Both the position numbers and the translations under genes were made by a program. The notes below the pieces were generated by a model, which did no database searches, was not told where the DNA came from, and worked only from the letters and a program-made list of their open reading frames with translations. From Pseudomonas sp. SDI (GTDB lineage: Bacteria > Pseudomonadota > Gammaproteobacteria > Pseudomonadales > Pseudomonadaceae): DNA of 64,000 bases. Positions 45,264-56,205 of the stretch are shown piece after piece (positions within the stretch are counted from its first letter, which is position 1; each line of letters begins with the position of its first letter). The stretch lies in assembly GCF_003105155.1 (NCBI RefSeq), contig NZ_QETK01000004.1, forward strand, positions 1 to 64,000, in the 5' to 3' direction.

Positions 45264-46766
45264 ATGCCCCGTTCCCTGGCCGGCGCCCTGGCCCACAATT
45301 TCCTCGGGCATTCGCCACGCTGGTACAAGGCCACCCTGTGCCTGTTCCTGCTGCTCAACCCGTTGCTGCTGTTCACCCTTGGTCCGGTGGTCACCGGCTG
45401 GGTGCTGGTGGTGCAGTTCATTTTTACCCTGGGCATGGCGCTCAAGTGCTACCCGCTGATGCCGGGTGGCTTGCTGATGGTCGAGGCGCTGCTGCTCGGC
45501 ATGACCACGCCACAGGCACTGTACGAAGAGCTGCAGCACAACTTCCCGGTGATCCTGCTGCTGATGTTCATGGTGGCCGGCATCTACTTCATGAAGGACC
45601 TGCTGTTGTTCCTGTTCTCGCGGATCCTGCTGGGGGTGCGCTCGAAGAGCGTGCTGGCCTTGCTGTTCTGCTTCCTCTCGGCATTTCTGTCGGCGTTTCT
45701 CGATGCCTTGACAGTGACCGCGGTGATCATCAGTGCCGCTGTAGGGTTCTATTCGGTGTATCACCGGGTTGCTTCCGGGACCAACCCGCGCAGCGAGGCG
45801 CAGATCGATAGCGATCAGCAGATCGGCGAGCTGGATCGTGATGACCTCGAACAGTTCCGCGCATTCCTGCGCAGCCTGCTGATGCAGGGTGCGGTGGGCA
45901 CGGCGCTGGGCGGCGTGTGCACGCTGGTGGGCGAGCCGCAGAACCTGCTGATCGGCCATGAAATGGGCTGGCACTTTGCCGAATTCTTCAGCCAGGTCGC
46001 GCCGGTGTCGTTGCCAGTGCTGGGCGCCGGTTTGCTGACCTGTGTGCTGTTGGAGAAGCTCGGCTGGTTTGGCTACGGCACCTTGCTGCCGGACCGGGTG
46101 CGCCAGGTGCTGGCCGCCTACGCTGCCGAAGACGATGCCCAGCGCACGCCGCAGCAGCGTGCGGCGTTGCTGGTGCAAGGGCTGGCGGCGTTGATCCTGA
46201 TTGTTGGCCTGGGCCTGCACGTGGCCGAGGTGGGGCTGATCGGCTTGCTGGTGATCGTGTTGATCACGGCGTTTACCGGGATTACCGACGAGCACCGGCT
46301 GGGCCGGGCATTTCAGGATGCGATGCCGTTTACCGCGTTGCTGGTGGTGTTCTTCGCGGTGGTGGCGGTGATTCATCAGCAGCAACTGTTCAGCCCGTTG
46401 ATCCAGGCGGTCCTGGCGTTGCCGCTGGAGCAGCAGCCGGGGATGCTGTTCATTGCCAATGGCCTGCTGTCGGCGATCAGCGACAACGTGTTTGTCGCGA
46501 CGATCTATATCACCGAGGTGAAACAGGCGTTTCTCAATGGCAGCATAAGCCGCGAGCATTTCGAGACGCTGGCGGTGGCGATCAATACCGGGACCAACTT
46601 GCCAAGCGTGGCAACGCCGAATGGGCAGGCGGCGTTCCTGTTCCTGCTGACCTCGGCGATTGCCCCGCTGATTCGGCTCTCGTATGGGCGGATGGTGTGG
46701 ATGGCGTTGCCGTATACGCTGGTGATGGGGGGCCTGGGCTGGTGGGCGGTGACGTACTGGCTGTAG
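45264..46766 (+). CDS. nhaB: Na+/H+ antiporter NhaB
   Basis: 500 residues, about 12 membrane helices. [21 protein letters not shown] at the start, [43 protein letters not shown] and [21 protein letters not shown] are NhaB signatures. Exports Na+ in exchange for protons. Followed by a strong hairpin shared with zwf. Confidence 0.96.
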   Translation: MPRSLAGALAHNFLGHSPRWYKATLCLFLLLNPLLLFTLGPVVTGWVLVVQFIFTLGMALKCYPLMPGGLLMVEALLLGMTTPQALYEELQHNFPVILLLMFMVAGIYFMKDLLLFLFSRILLGVRSKSVLALLFCFLSAFLSAFLDALTVTAVIISAAVGFYSVYHRVASGTNPRSEAQIDSDQQIGELDRDDLEQFRAFLRSLLMQGAVGTALGGVCTLVGEPQNLLIGHEMGWHFAEFFSQVAPVSLPVLGAGLLTCVLLEKLGWFGYGTLLPDRVRQVLAAYAAEDDAQRTPQQRAALLVQGLAALILIVGLGLHVAEVGLIGLLVIVLITAFTGITDEHRLGRAFQDAMPFTALLVVFFAVVAVIHQQQLFSPLIQAVLALPLEQQPGMLFIANGLLSAISDNVFVATIYITEVKQAFLNGSISREHFETLAVAINTGTNLPSVATPNGQAAFLFLLTSAIAPLIRLSYGRMVWMALPYTLVMGGLGWWAVTYWL

Positions 46767-46778
46767 CGTAACGCCGCT

Positions 46779-46802
46779 GGGAGTGGGGCCAGGCCCACTC
46801 CC
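46779..46802. terminator. Bidirectional hairpin between nhaB and zwf
   Basis: GGGAGTGGG-gccagg-CCCACTCCC, 12 bases after the nhaB stop and touching the zwf stop. Perfect stem, no T-run. Confidence 0.6.
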
Positions 46803-46803
46803 G

Positions 46804-48315
46804 TCAACCGATACTGTGCCACACTCGCCGGTCGCGGCTCAGCAGCTCGTCTGCCGCCGCCGGGCCGTCCTCGCCCGCCGCATACGGCTGCACCTCGCCA
46901 TGCTCCCGCCAGGCATCGAGGAATGGCTGCACGGCGCGCCAACCGTTCTCGATGTTGTCGGCACGCTGGAACAGCGTCTGGTCGCCCGTCAGGCAGTCGT
47001 AAATCAGCGTCTCGTAACCGGTCGACGGCTGCATCTTGAAGAAGTCCTTGTAGGCAAAGCCCAGTTCGACGTTCTCCATGGCCAGCGCCGGCCCCGGCCG
47101 CTTGGCCTGCAGGTCGAACCACATGCCTTCGTTGGGCTGGATCTGGATTTTCAGGTAGTTGGGCTTGAGCCGCTCCACCTCGGTATCGCGAAACTGCGCA
47201 TACGGCGCCGGCTTGAAGCAGATGGCAATTTCGGTGTCGCGCACGCTCATGCGCTTGCCGGTGCGCAGGTAGAACGGCACGCCGACCCAGCGCCAGTTGT
47301 CGATCATGACCTTCAGCGCCACATAGGTTTCGGTGTTGCTCTGCGGGTCGACGCGCGGCTCCTGGCGGTAGCCCGCAAGCTTCTTGCGGCCCTGCCTGCC
47401 CTCGGTGTACTGGCCGCGCACCGAGTGCTTCAGGGCCATGGCTTTCGACCAGGGCCGGATCGCGCCGATCACCTTGGCCTTTTCGGTGCGCACCGCATCG
47501 GCGCCAAACGCCGCCGGCGGTTCCATTGCCACCATCGCCAGCAGCTGGAACAGGTGGTTGGGCACCATGTCGCGCAATGCCCCGGTGCTGTCGTAGAACG
47601 CGCCACGGGTTTCCACGCCGACGGTTTCTGCGGCCGTGATCTGCACATGATCGATGTAATGATTATTCCAGAACGCCTCGAACAGACCGTTGGAGAATCG
47701 GCTGACCAGGATGTTCTGTACGGTCTCCTTGCCCAGGTAGTGGTCGATGCGAAAGATCTGCTTCTCGCTCATCACCTTGAGCAAACTGGCGTTCAGCGCT
47801 TCGGCGCTGGCCAGGTCATGACCGAACGGCTTTTCCACCACCACCCGGCGAAACCCATTGCGCTCGTCGAGCAGGCCGGCGGCGCCGAGCTGCGCGACCA
47901 CGCCGCTGAAGAAACGCGGCGAAGTGGCCAGGTAAAAGATCGCGTTGCCGTTGCGGTTTTTTGCGATGCGCTCGGCAATCGCCTGGTAGGTCGCAGGTTC
48001 GACAAAGTCGCCGGTCAGGTAGCCAATGCGCTTGGCCAGGCGTGCCCAGCGTTTGTCGTCCAGACACTTCACCGCGCCCGCGCCCGCGCCGGCCGCCTGG
48101 TCGCGCTCGCGCATGAACGCCTCCAGGCGCGCGGCGAACTCGCCAGCGGTGGCCGGGTTATGGTCGACGCCGACGATGCGCAGGTTCTTGTCCAGCAGGC
48201 CATCGCGACTGAGGTTGTACAGTGCCGGCATCAACAGGCGTTTGACCAGGTCGCCGTTGGCGCCGAAGAGGAACAGGGTGCAGGGTGGCGCCGCTTCGAT
48301 CTCATGTTTACTCAT
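46804..48315 (-). CDS. zwf: Glucose-6-phosphate 1-dehydrogenase
   Basis: 503 residues from ATG 48315, which overlaps the gnd stop (ATGA). Nucleotide site [14 protein letters not shown], active-site [13 protein letters not shown] (catalytic His), EKPFGHDL and C-terminal [20 protein letters not shown]. Oxidises glucose 6-phosphate to 6-phosphogluconolactone. Pairing with gnd suggests a pentose-phosphate isoenzyme distinct from the edd/hexR-linked copy usual in Pseudomonas. Confidence 0.96.
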   Translation of the reverse strand: MSKHEIEAAPPCTLFLFGANGDLVKRLLMPALYNLSRDGLLDKNLRIVGVDHNPATAGEFAARLEAFMRERDQAAGAGAGAVKCLDDKRWARLAKRIGYLTGDFVEPATYQAIAERIAKNRNGNAIFYLATSPRFFSGVVAQLGAAGLLDERNGFRRVVVEKPFGHDLASAEALNASLLKVMSEKQIFRIDHYLGKETVQNILVSRFSNGLFEAFWNNHYIDHVQITAAETVGVETRGAFYDSTGALRDMVPNHLFQLLAMVAMEPPAAFGADAVRTEKAKVIGAIRPWSKAMALKHSVRGQYTEGRQGRKKLAGYRQEPRVDPQSNTETYVALKVMIDNWRWVGVPFYLRTGKRMSVRDTEIAICFKPAPYAQFRDTEVERLKPNYLKIQIQPNEGMWFDLQAKRPGPALAMENVELGFAYKDFFKMQPSTGYETLIYDCLTGDQTLFQRADNIENGWRAVQPFLDAWREHGEVQPYAAGEDGPAAADELLSRDRRVWHSIG

Positions 48316-49298
48316 TCGCCGGTCTTCTTCTCGACATGCCCACCAAAGCCGAAGCGCATCGCGCCGAGGATCTTGTCGCCATAGGTGCCCTGGGTTTGCC
48401 GCGAGCGGAAACGGGCAAACAAGGCACTGGACAATACCGGCACCGGCACGGCCTGCTCGACGGCGGCATCGACGGTCCAGCGGCCCTCGCCGCTGTCCGA
48501 CACCGAACCGCTGTAGGCGCGCAGTTGCGGGTCTGCGACCAGCGCGTCGGCGGTCAGGTCGAGCAACCAGGAGGTCACCACGCTGCCGCGCCGCCACACC
48601 TCGGCGATCTCCGGCAGGTTGAGGTCAAAGCGCTGCTCCGCGGGCAGGCTTTCGCTGGCCTTGGTCTTGAGGATGTCGAAACCTTCGGCATAGGCCTGCA
48701 TCAGACCGTACTCGATGCCGTTGTGGATCATCTTGACGAAATGCCCGGCACCAGCCGGCCCGGCATGGATGTAGCCCTGCTCGGCACGCGCGGTCGGGCC
48801 GCTGCGGCCACGGGTGCGGGGGATCTCGCCCACACCGGGGGCGAGGGTCTTGAACAGCGGTTCGAGGCGCTCGAACACCGCGTGCTCGGCCCCGATCATC
48901 ATGCAGTAGCCGCGCTCCAGGCCCCAGACGCCGCCGGAGGTGCCGACGTCGACATAGTGCAGTTGACGCGCGTCCAGCGCCTGCGCCCGACGGATGTCGT
49001 CCTTATAGAAGGTATTGCCGCCGTCGATGATCACATCGTCCGGCGCCAGCAGGTCGGCCAACTGGGCGATGGTCTGTTCGGTCGGCTCGCCGGCCGGCAA
49101 CATCACCCAGATCGCCCGTGGTGCTTGCATCTGTTTGACCAGCGCGGCCAGGTCAGCCGCGCCTGTGGCGCCCTCGCCGACCAGGCTGGCCACCACCGTG
49201 ACATCGCGGTCGTGCACCACCGTGGTGTGCCCGTCGCGCATCAGCCGTCTTGCAATATTGCCGCCCATGCGGCCCAGCCCCACGATTCCCAATTGCAT
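48312..49298 (-). CDS. gnd: 6-phosphogluconate dehydrogenase, decarboxylating, short NAD+-type
   Basis: 328 residues. Rossmann start [68 protein letters not shown] (catalytic Lys). The short form of about 330 residues is usually NAD+-dependent, and many proteobacteria that lack the long form use it. First gene of the gnd-zwf pair; the coupling places two oxidative pentose-phosphate steps in one transcript. Confidence 0.95.
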   Translation of the reverse strand: MQLGIVGLGRMGGNIARRLMRDGHTTVVHDRDVTVVASLVGEGATGAADLAALVKQMQAPRAIWVMLPAGEPTEQTIAQLADLLAPDDVIIDGGNTFYKDDIRRAQALDARQLHYVDVGTSGGVWGLERGYCMMIGAEHAVFERLEPLFKTLAPGVGEIPRTRGRSGPTARAEQGYIHAGPAGAGHFVKMIHNGIEYGLMQAYAEGFDILKTKASESLPAEQRFDLNLPEIAEVWRRGSVVTSWLLDLTADALVADPQLRAYSGSVSDSGEGRWTVDAAVEQAVPVPVLSSALFARFRSRQTQGTYGDKILGAMRFGFGGHVEKKTGE

Positions 49299-49347
49299 GT
49301 GCCGATGCTCCCCGTCGATTGGAAAATACCTTGTCAGACCCACAAGG

Positions 49348-49450
49348 TTAGTCCACACCAACGGCCGATGATTGCGCCTGCAGGTCGCCCAGTTGAACCA
49401 ACTGCTGCAACAAGCGCTGGTCGACGGCCCCCCCCCCGACGCGATAACCC
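49348..49450 (-). pseudogene. Unidentified 3' gene remnant with a G10/C10 tract
   Basis: Minus-strand frame through the C10 run (49428-49437) reads [20 protein letters not shown], then [13 protein letters not shown] and TAA at 49348. It looks like a genuine C-terminus (Leu/Gln-rich helix) but has no start; I cannot assign a family. Confidence 0.35.
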
Positions 49451-50059
49451 TTATCCCGCGAGCAGGGCGTTGAGCGAATACGGCACCCCGCACGCAGCAA
49501 TCAGCAACAGCACCGTGCCCGACAGGCGTGCCACCCATGTACGGTGGCGCTGGGTCAGCGCGTGGCGCATCAGCATGATGTAGGCCACCAGCACGCACAG
49601 GTCGACAATCAGCCACAGCGCTGCCAGCACGCCGATGCTGGCACCGAACGAGCTGGTGATGTGGATGAACTGCGGAAACAGTGCGACGAAGAACAGAATG
49701 TCCTTCGGGTTGGTCAGCCCTACCAGAAAACCCTGCCACCAGCCGCCGCGCCGTTTGACCCTGCCCTCCTCTGCCGCCGCCTCACGCCAGGCGCTGATCC
49801 CCAGCCAGCCCATGTACAGGCACCCCAGCAGCGCCACGCTGTTGAGTACCTGTGTGCTCAGCGCCAGGCTACCGGCGAGCACTGCTGCGGCGGCAGCGAT
49901 CAGTAACATCGAGGCCGCGTTAGCCCCCAGCGCCGTGCCGATCCCAGCCATCGCTCCGGCGCGACTGCTGGTGCCAACCACCAGGGCGACCACCGGGCCG
50001 GGGGTGGCGATAAGCATGAGCACAGTGCCGAGGTAGGCAAACAACAGTTGAAAGTTCAC
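49451..50059 (-). CDS. LysE/RhtB family exporter
   Basis: 202 residues, six membrane helices. N-terminal [28 protein letters not shown] and [22 protein letters not shown] are the family signatures. Exports amino acids or similar metabolites. Divergent from a GcvA-like LysR regulator, the usual regulator-exporter pairing, separated by 109 bases. Confidence 0.92.
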   Translation of the reverse strand: MNFQLLFAYLGTVLMLIATPGPVVALVVGTSSRAGAMAGIGTALGANAASMLLIAAAAAVLAGSLALSTQVLNSVALLGCLYMGWLGISAWREAAAEEGRVKRRGGWWQGFLVGLTNPKDILFFVALFPQFIHITSSFGASIGVLAALWLIVDLCVLVAYIMLMRHALTQRHRTWVARLSGTVLLLIAACGVPYSLNALLAG

Positions 50060-50168
50060 ACGCCTGCTCCTTGAAATGAGTGCGCATGATGGCCGCCGAC
50101 AGGGCGCTTGAAAAACGCAAAAAGCTCTGCCCTACTACGATTCAAACTCATGATGGAACTGCCGCCCA

Positions 50169-51080
50169 ATGGCCGACCGTTTGCCTCCTTTATATGCCCT
50201 GCGTGCGTTCGAAGTGGCCGCCCGCAGTTGCTCGTTTACCCGCGCGGGCGAAGAACTGGCGCTGACCCAGAGCGCAATCAGCCGACACATTCGCACCCTT
50301 GAGGCGCAGTTCGACTGCAAATTGTTCGAACGCAACGGCCCGCGCCTGCGCCTGACCGACGCCGGGCGGCAACTCGCCGGGCAGCTCGGCGCCGGCTTCA
50401 GCCTGATCGAGCAGGCCTGCCAGCCGTTTCGCGCCGGGCCCCGGCAACTGCGCCTGAAAGCCCCATCGACCCTGACCCTGCGCTGGCTGCTGGGTTGCCT
50501 GGCGCAGTTCAAGGCCGAGCACCCGGAACGCGCGATCCAGCTGTCAAGCGTATGGATGGACCTCGACAGCGTCGACTTCGCCAGCGAGCCCTACGACTGC
50601 GCAATCCTGCTCGGCAATGGCTACTTCGGCAGCCAGGTACAGAGCTGCAAGCTGTTCGACGAATGGCTGATCCCGATCTGCGCGCCGGCGCTGCTCGGCG
50701 ATCAACCCTGGGATGCCCAGCGCCTGGCGCAGGCAGCGTTGATCCACCCGTCCAGCGACCGCCGCGACTGGCAGCGCTGGCTGCGTGGCACCGGCATGCT
50801 CGGGCAGGTGCCGTTCGACCGCGGCATGCTCTTCGACACGCTCGATCAAGGGATGGCGGCAGCCATCGCTGGCCATGGCGTGACCATCGGCGACGCGGCC
50901 CTGGTAAGCGCAGAACTGCAGGCGCAACGTCTGGTGTTGCCGTTCACACAGGCTGTACCGACCGGCGATGGCTATTACTTGGTATGGCCGGCCGGCAGCG
51001 CCTGGCAAGCGCCGATCGAGGCGCTGCGCAGTTGCCTGCTACAACGGCGTCCTGTACCGATGGCGGTCTGTTCGACCTAG
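50169..51080 (+). CDS. LysR-family regulator (GcvA-like)
   Basis: 303 residues. PLYALRAFEVAARSCSFTRA and ELALTQSAISRHIRTLEAQ form the GcvA-type winged helix; the C-terminal domain starts after RLTDAGRQL. Probably controls the divergent LysE exporter. ATG 50169 lacks a strong Shine-Dalgarno. Confidence 0.9.
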   Translation: MADRLPPLYALRAFEVAARSCSFTRAGEELALTQSAISRHIRTLEAQFDCKLFERNGPRLRLTDAGRQLAGQLGAGFSLIEQACQPFRAGPRQLRLKAPSTLTLRWLLGCLAQFKAEHPERAIQLSSVWMDLDSVDFASEPYDCAILLGNGYFGSQVQSCKLFDEWLIPICAPALLGDQPWDAQRLAQAALIHPSSDRRDWQRWLRGTGMLGQVPFDRGMLFDTLDQGMAAAIAGHGVTIGDAALVSAELQAQRLVLPFTQAVPTGDGYYLVWPAGSAWQAPIEALRSCLLQRRPVPMAVCST

Positions 51081-51154
51081 TACTTTTGTCAGTATCGCGG
51101 TCGGCCTGACTCACTCTATCGTAGGCAACCCTTCCGGTTCCTTGGAGCAGAACG

Positions 51155-52288
51155 ATGTCGACGCCTGTTGCCCACGATGCGCGGCATTGCCGCTATCGCT
51201 ACGACGCACTGGACGTCGTCACCCACTGCACAGCATCGACCCTGCCCATCGTGCAGCGCTTCTATCAGAAACAACTGCTTTCGCTCGAACTGCATAACGC
51301 GCAGCAGCAGCGCGTCATGCATCGGGGCAGCACTGCGATGGCGCAGCAGCAGCTCACATCGCTGGGCGTCAAGACAACCTTGCTCGGTACCGACCAACAG
51401 GACTCGGTACTGCATGCCCAGCAGGGTAGCGTGTCCCAGCGCAGGGCCTATGGCCCCTTTGGCCAGCATCCGGTACTAAGCGACCTTGGCAGCCTGTCGG
51501 GATTCGCCGGCGGGCGGACCGAACCGCTCACCGGCCATTACCTGTTGGGCAATGGCTATCGGGCCTTTAACCCTTGCCTGGCACGCTTCAACAGTCCGGA
51601 CAACGCCAGCCCGTTCGGCAAAGGCGGAGTGAATGCCTATGCCTATTGCGCAAACGACCCGATCAACCGCCGCGATCCCAACGGCCACAGCTGGCTAGAT
51701 TCTTTCAACCTTTTCACCACCGCTGCTGGCTTCTTTGGCGCAGGTGCAGCGTTCAATGCGTCGAACGGATACAGGTCGGCGATGAGAACGTTCAGAGTCA
51801 AAGCCACCCTTGAGAACACCGCACGGTTGGCCGCAACACCGTTGGCGGCTACTGGCGCCCTGTTTAACCTGGCACGGGCCAGCTCCATTGCAATCAGTGG
51901 CCCCTCGGCGGGCGCTGACACGCTGGGGGTGATGGCCGGTATCTTCTCAAGCTCTGCGGCGATCGCAGGTGCATTGGCCACGGTGGGCCATAAATTGAAC
52001 AAGGTCGCACTCAAGCGCCTGAGCAGTACGCTGAAGGCTACCGAACATGCGGCCGAGCCAATGCAAGCGCCAGCGCTTCGCCGCTCGATGTCGGTTGGCT
52101 CGTTGGACTCAAACGCTACCTACGTCAACTTCGATGGCTTTGTTACGCCTCCACGTCCCTTTGCGACGCCCCCGGAGGAACTGTCGAAAATGCTGGCCGG
52201 GATGTCTCTCAAGGAGCGCGAGAAGGTTATCCTGGACGCCTATGAAATCCGTCAGGAGTATGACCTGCCTCTGTACAGGGTCGTTTAA
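51155..52288 (+). CDS. Orphan RHS-repeat core protein with hydrophobic C-terminal domain
   Basis: 377 residues; TTGGAG precedes the ATG. Residues 1-175 are the same short RHS core as the protein at 13754-14788 (YRYDALDVV ... [13 protein letters not shown] ... [20 protein letters not shown]) and end in RRDPNGH. The rest is unrelated to the other copy: a Gly/Ala-rich hydrophobic region (about 180-285) that could insert in membranes, then a soluble tail ending YDLPLYRVV. This core-plus-variable-end pattern marks polymorphic toxins. No immunity gene recognised. Confidence 0.75.
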   Translation: MSTPVAHDARHCRYRYDALDVVTHCTASTLPIVQRFYQKQLLSLELHNAQQQRVMHRGSTAMAQQQLTSLGVKTTLLGTDQQDSVLHAQQGSVSQRRAYGPFGQHPVLSDLGSLSGFAGGRTEPLTGHYLLGNGYRAFNPCLARFNSPDNASPFGKGGVNAYAYCANDPINRRDPNGHSWLDSFNLFTTAAGFFGAGAAFNASNGYRSAMRTFRVKATLENTARLAATPLAATGALFNLARASSIAISGPSAGADTLGVMAGIFSSSAAIAGALATVGHKLNKVALKRLSSTLKATEHAAEPMQAPALRRSMSVGSLDSNATYVNFDGFVTPPRPFATPPEELSKMLAGMSLKEREKVILDAYEIRQEYDLPLYRVV

Positions 52289-52462
52289 CGTTTTCCCTAG
52301 GCAGGTTCCAATCAACTTGCCACATGCCTGGCGCTCATGATCGTAGTGTCTTCGGGGATCGCTGCGCCGGGGGCGGTGTCCAGCCAGCATTCGCGTGCAA
52401 AGCTCGCAAACCGCCTGAGCGCCGCTTAAACTGCCGGCTTTTCCCAAACCCGGAGCCCGCCC

Positions 52463-52843
52463 ATGGCCAACCAAGACATCACCTTCATCGCCGACCCGGA
52501 CCCGGAGTCGATCTCCTCCGACGTCACCGGCTTCGCTGGCGTGCTGGTCTCCACACAGATTCCTACCCGCGCCGATGGCAGCCTGGAACTGGGCGGCATC
52601 GTCGAGCAGAGCGAATGCACCCTGCAGGCACTCAAGGTTGCCCTTGAGCGCGCAGGCAGCTCCATGGACCGCGTCCTGCACCTGACCATCTACCTCACCG
52701 ACATGGCCGACCGCCCGGCCTTCAACGAGGTTTACCAGCGCTTCTTCAGCAAACCGTGGCCGGTCCGCGCCGCTGTCGGCGTGGCCGCCCTGGCCGTGGA
52801 AGGCATGCGCGTCGAGGTTACCGCGATGGCCGCCAAAGGCTAA
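52463..52843 (+). CDS. RidA family protein
   Basis: 126 residues. YjgF/YER057c fold: GFAGVLVSTQIPTRADGSLE, QALKVALERAGSSMDRVLHLTIYLTDM and PVRAAVGVAALAVEGMRVEV. RidA hydrolyses enamine/imine intermediates. The canonical carboxylate-binding Arg is present in PVRAAV. GGAG upstream. Confidence 0.9.
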   Translation: MANQDITFIADPDPESISSDVTGFAGVLVSTQIPTRADGSLELGGIVEQSECTLQALKVALERAGSSMDRVLHLTIYLTDMADRPAFNEVYQRFFSKPWPVRAAVGVAALAVEGMRVEVTAMAAKG

Positions 52844-52967
52844 GCCTGCGGCGGATCGCGCGGCCCGGCGCCATGCCGGGCCGCCACCGGGCAGCACACG
52901 GGTGCCGAGCAGGCGTTTCGCCGCTACAATGCGCGCCTCGACCGTGACAAGCCTGACTAAAAAAACT

Positions 52968-54968
52968 ATGTCCCTGCCCAAACATCAGCTGGAACTGCTC
53001 AGCCCCGCCCGCGACGTGGCGATTGCCCGCGAGGCCATCCTGCATGGCGCCGACGCGGTGTATATCGGTGGCCCGAGCTTCGGCGCACGCCACAACGCCT
53101 GTAACGAGGTGAGCGATATCGCCGAACTGGTGGAGTTCGCCCGGCGCTATCACGCGCGGATCTTCACCACCCTCAACACCATCCTGCACGACAACGAACT
53201 GGAACCGGCGCGCAAGCTGATCCATCAGTTGTACGACGCCGGCGTCGATGCGCTGATCGTCCAGGACCTGGGGGTGATGGAGCTGGACATTCCGCCGATC
53301 GAACTGCACGCCAGTACCCAGACCGATATCCGCACCCTGGAGCGGGCAAAGTTCCTCGACCAGGCCGGGTTCTCGCAACTGGTACTGGCCCGCGAACTGA
53401 ACCTCCAGGAAATCCGCGCGATTGCCGCCGAGACCGATGCTGCCATCGAGTTCTTCATCCACGGCGCGCTGTGCGTGGCCTTCTCCGGCCAGTGCAATAT
53501 TTCCCATGCGCAGACCGGGCGCAGCGCCAACCGTGGCGACTGCTCGCAGGCCTGCCGCCTGCCCTACACCCTCAAGGACGACCAGGGCCGTGTGGTCGCC
53601 TTCGAGAAACACCTGCTGTCGATGAAAGACAACAATCAGAGCGCCAACCTGCGTGCCCTGGTCGAGGCTGGGGTACGTTCGTTCAAGATCGAAGGCCGCT
53701 ACAAGGACATGGGCTATGTGAAGAACATCACCGCCTACTACCGCCAGCGCCTTGACGAGATCCTCGAAGGCCGCCCGGACCTCGAGCGCGCCTCCAGCGG
53801 GCGTACCGCGCACTTCTTCGTCCCGGACCCGGAAAAAACCTTCCACCGTGGCAGCACCGACTATTTCGTCAGCGACCGCAAGATCGACATCGGCGCCTTT
53901 GACTCGCCAACCTTCACCGGCCTGCCGGTGGGCACCGTGGAAAAGGTCGGCAAGCACGATCTGCAGGTGATCACCCAGGAGCCGCTGTCCAACGGTGATG
54001 GACTCAACGTGCTGGTCAAGCGTGAAGTGATAGGGTTCCGCGCCAACATCGCCGAAGCCAAGGGCGAGTTCGAGGAAGATGGCAAGCGGCACTACCGCTA
54101 CCGCGTCGAGCCCAACGAGATGCCCAAGGGCCTGCACCAGTTGCGCCCGCACCACCCGCTCAACCGCAACCTCGACCACAACTGGCAACAGGCCCTGCAG
54201 AAGGTCTCGGCGGAGCGCCGTATCGGCCTGTCGTGGGTCGCGCAGTTGCGTGAAGAGCGCCTGCAACTGACCGCCACCAGCGAAGAAGGCATCAGTGCCA
54301 GCGTTGCCCTGGATGGCCCGTTCGGTGTGGCCAACAAGCCAGAACAGGCGCTGGAGCAAGTACACGACCTGCTCGGCCAACTGGGCACCACCCAGTACCA
54401 CGCCACGCGTATCCAGCTCGACGCGCCGCAGGCGTTCTTCATCCCCAACTCGCAGCTCAAGGCGTTGCGCCGCGACGTGATCGAAGCGCTGACCGCTGCC
54501 CGCGTCGCTGCCCACCCGCGCGGCGGACGCAAGGCTGAAAGCACGCCACCGCCGGTGTATCCGGAAGCGCACCTGTCGTTCCTGGCCAACGTCTACAACC
54601 AGAAGGCCCGCGACTTCTACCACCGCCATGGGGTCAAGCTGATCGATGCGGCCTACGAGGCCCACGAAGAAACCGGCGAGGTGCCGGTGATGATCACCAA
54701 GCACTGCCTGCGCTTCTCCTTCAACCTGTGCCCGAAACAGGCCAAGGGTGTCACTGGCGTGCGCACCAAGGTGGCGCCGATGCAATTGATTCAGGGCGAC
54801 GAAGTGCTGACCCTGAAATTCGACTGCAAACCGTGCGAGATGCACGTCATCGGCAAGATGAAGGGGCATATCCTCGATCTGCCGCAACCGGGTAGCGTGG
54901 TGCAGCAGGTAGTTGGGCATATCAGCCCGGAAGACCTGCTGAAAACCATCCCGCGCGCGCCCCACTGA
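52968..54968 (+). CDS. rlhA: 23S rRNA 5-hydroxycytidine C2501 synthase (U32 peptidase family)
   Basis: 666 residues. Near full-length similarity to E. coli RlhA/YdcP: LELLSPARDVAIAREAILHG, GADAVYIGGPSFGARHNACN, HASTQTDIRTLERAKFL, GQCNISHAQTGRSANRGDCS, KIEGRYKDMGYVKNITAYYR, and the C-terminal Cys-rich CLRFSFNLCPKQ with FDCKPCEMHVIG. The cysteines likely hold an iron-sulfur cluster. Hydroxylates C2501 of 23S rRNA using prephenate. ATG 52968 fits the family start. Confidence 0.95.
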   Translation: MSLPKHQLELLSPARDVAIAREAILHGADAVYIGGPSFGARHNACNEVSDIAELVEFARRYHARIFTTLNTILHDNELEPARKLIHQLYDAGVDALIVQDLGVMELDIPPIELHASTQTDIRTLERAKFLDQAGFSQLVLARELNLQEIRAIAAETDAAIEFFIHGALCVAFSGQCNISHAQTGRSANRGDCSQACRLPYTLKDDQGRVVAFEKHLLSMKDNNQSANLRALVEAGVRSFKIEGRYKDMGYVKNITAYYRQRLDEILEGRPDLERASSGRTAHFFVPDPEKTFHRGSTDYFVSDRKIDIGAFDSPTFTGLPVGTVEKVGKHDLQVITQEPLSNGDGLNVLVKREVIGFRANIAEAKGEFEEDGKRHYRYRVEPNEMPKGLHQLRPHHPLNRNLDHNWQQALQKVSAERRIGLSWVAQLREERLQLTATSEEGISASVALDGPFGVANKPEQALEQVHDLLGQLGTTQYHATRIQLDAPQAFFIPNSQLKALRRDVIEALTAARVAAHPRGGRKAESTPPPVYPEAHLSFLANVYNQKARDFYHRHGVKLIDAAYEAHEETGEVPVMITKHCLRFSFNLCPKQAKGVTGVRTKVAPMQLIQGDEVLTLKFDCKPCEMHVIGKMKGHILDLPQPGSVVQQVVGHISPEDLLKTIPRAPH

Positions 54969-54977
54969 GTTGACGCC

Positions 54978-55001
54978 AAGCGCGGCCCGAGTGCCGCGCT
55001 T
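54978..55001. terminator. Hairpin after rlhA
   Basis: AAGCGCGGC-ccgagt-GCCGCGCTT, 9 bases after the rlhA stop; perfect 9-base-pair stem without a T-run. Confidence 0.5.
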
Positions 55002-55079
55002 GCCCTCGCCCTTCCCCATCGCTGCAAGTGAAGGCACAATGCGCATCCTTTTTTGGCTGGCCGTGCCGGAGGCCTCGAA

Positions 55080-56177
55080 ATGATCAATACGCCGTACTAC
55101 CTGATCGACAAACAGAAACTGCTGAAGAACATGGAGAAGATCGCCTACGTGCGCGAGCAATCGGGCGCCAAGGCCCTGCTCGCGCTCAAGTGCTTCGCCA
55201 CCTGGTCGGTGTTCGACCTGATGCAGCAGTACATGGACGGCACCACCTCGTCGTCGCTCTACGAGCTCAAGCTCGGCCGCCAGAAGTTTGCCGGTGAAAC
55301 CCACGCCTACAGCGTGGCCTGGGCCGACGACGAAATCGGCGAGATGGTCGAGAACTGCGACAAGATCATCTTCAACTCCATCGGCCAACTGCAGCGTTTT
55401 GCCGAGCAGACCGAAGGCACCGTGCGCGGCCTGCGCGTGAACCCGCAGGTGAGCAGCTCGGACTACCTGCTGGCCGACCCGGCGCGCCCGTTCAGCCGTC
55501 TCGGTGAGTGGGACCCGGTGAAGATCGAGGCAGTAATCGAGCAGATCTCCGGCTTCATGTTCCACAACAACTGCGAGAACGGCGATTTCGGCCTGTTCGA
55601 CCAGATGCTCAATACCATCGAAGAGCGTTTCGGCCACCTGCTGCACAAGGTCGAGTGGGTCAGCCTGGGCGGCGGTATCCACTTCACCGGCGAAGGCTAT
55701 GCGCTGGACGAATTCTGCGCCCGCCTGAAGGCGTTCGCGCAGAAGTACGGCGTGCAGGTTTACCTGGAGCCGGGTGAAGCGGCGATCACCCAGAGCGCCT
55801 CGCTGGAAGTCACCGTGCTCGACACCCTGTACAACGGCAAGCACCTGGCCGTGGTCGACAGCTCGATCGAAGCACACATGCTCGACCTGCTGATCTACCG
55901 CCTGAACGCCAAGCTGGCACCCAGCAGCGGTGAGCACACCTACATGGTCTGCGGCAAATCGTGCCTGGCCGGCGACATCTTCGGCGAGTATCAATTCGAG
56001 CGTCCGCTGGCTATCGGCGACCGCCTGTCGTTCGTCGACGCCGCGGGTTACACCATGGTCAAGAAAAACTGGTTCAACGGCCTGAAAATGCCGTCAATCG
56101 TAGTGAAACAACTCGATGGTAGCGTCGAGCTGGTTCGTGAGTTTGGCTTCGAAGACTACCTGTCCAGCCTTTCCTGA
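55080..56177 (+). CDS. nspC: Carboxynorspermidine decarboxylase
   Basis: 365 residues; ATG 55080. PLP-dependent fold-III decarboxylase: KALLALKCFATWSVF holds the PLP Lys, GFMFHNNCENGDF, SLGGGIHFTGEGYALDEF, EPGEAAITQ, and catalytic CGKSCLAGDIFGEY. Produces norspermidine or spermidine from the carboxy precursor. The dehydrogenase follows 28 bases later, giving the two-step alternative polyamine route. Confidence 0.95.
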   Translation: MINTPYYLIDKQKLLKNMEKIAYVREQSGAKALLALKCFATWSVFDLMQQYMDGTTSSSLYELKLGRQKFAGETHAYSVAWADDEIGEMVENCDKIIFNSIGQLQRFAEQTEGTVRGLRVNPQVSSSDYLLADPARPFSRLGEWDPVKIEAVIEQISGFMFHNNCENGDFGLFDQMLNTIEERFGHLLHKVEWVSLGGGIHFTGEGYALDEFCARLKAFAQKYGVQVYLEPGEAAITQSASLEVTVLDTLYNGKHLAVVDSSIEAHMLDLLIYRLNAKLAPSSGEHTYMVCGKSCLAGDIFGEYQFERPLAIGDRLSFVDAAGYTMVKKNWFNGLKMPSIVVKQLDGSVELVREFGFEDYLSSLS

Positions 56178-56205
56178 GCTGGCAGTTAAAGGAGAGATAG
56201 AGAAA

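Noticed and set aside
52818..55994. A 1058-codon minus-strand open frame across rlhA and nspC
   Set aside because: Antisense shadow; both genes on the plus strand have full family motifs.
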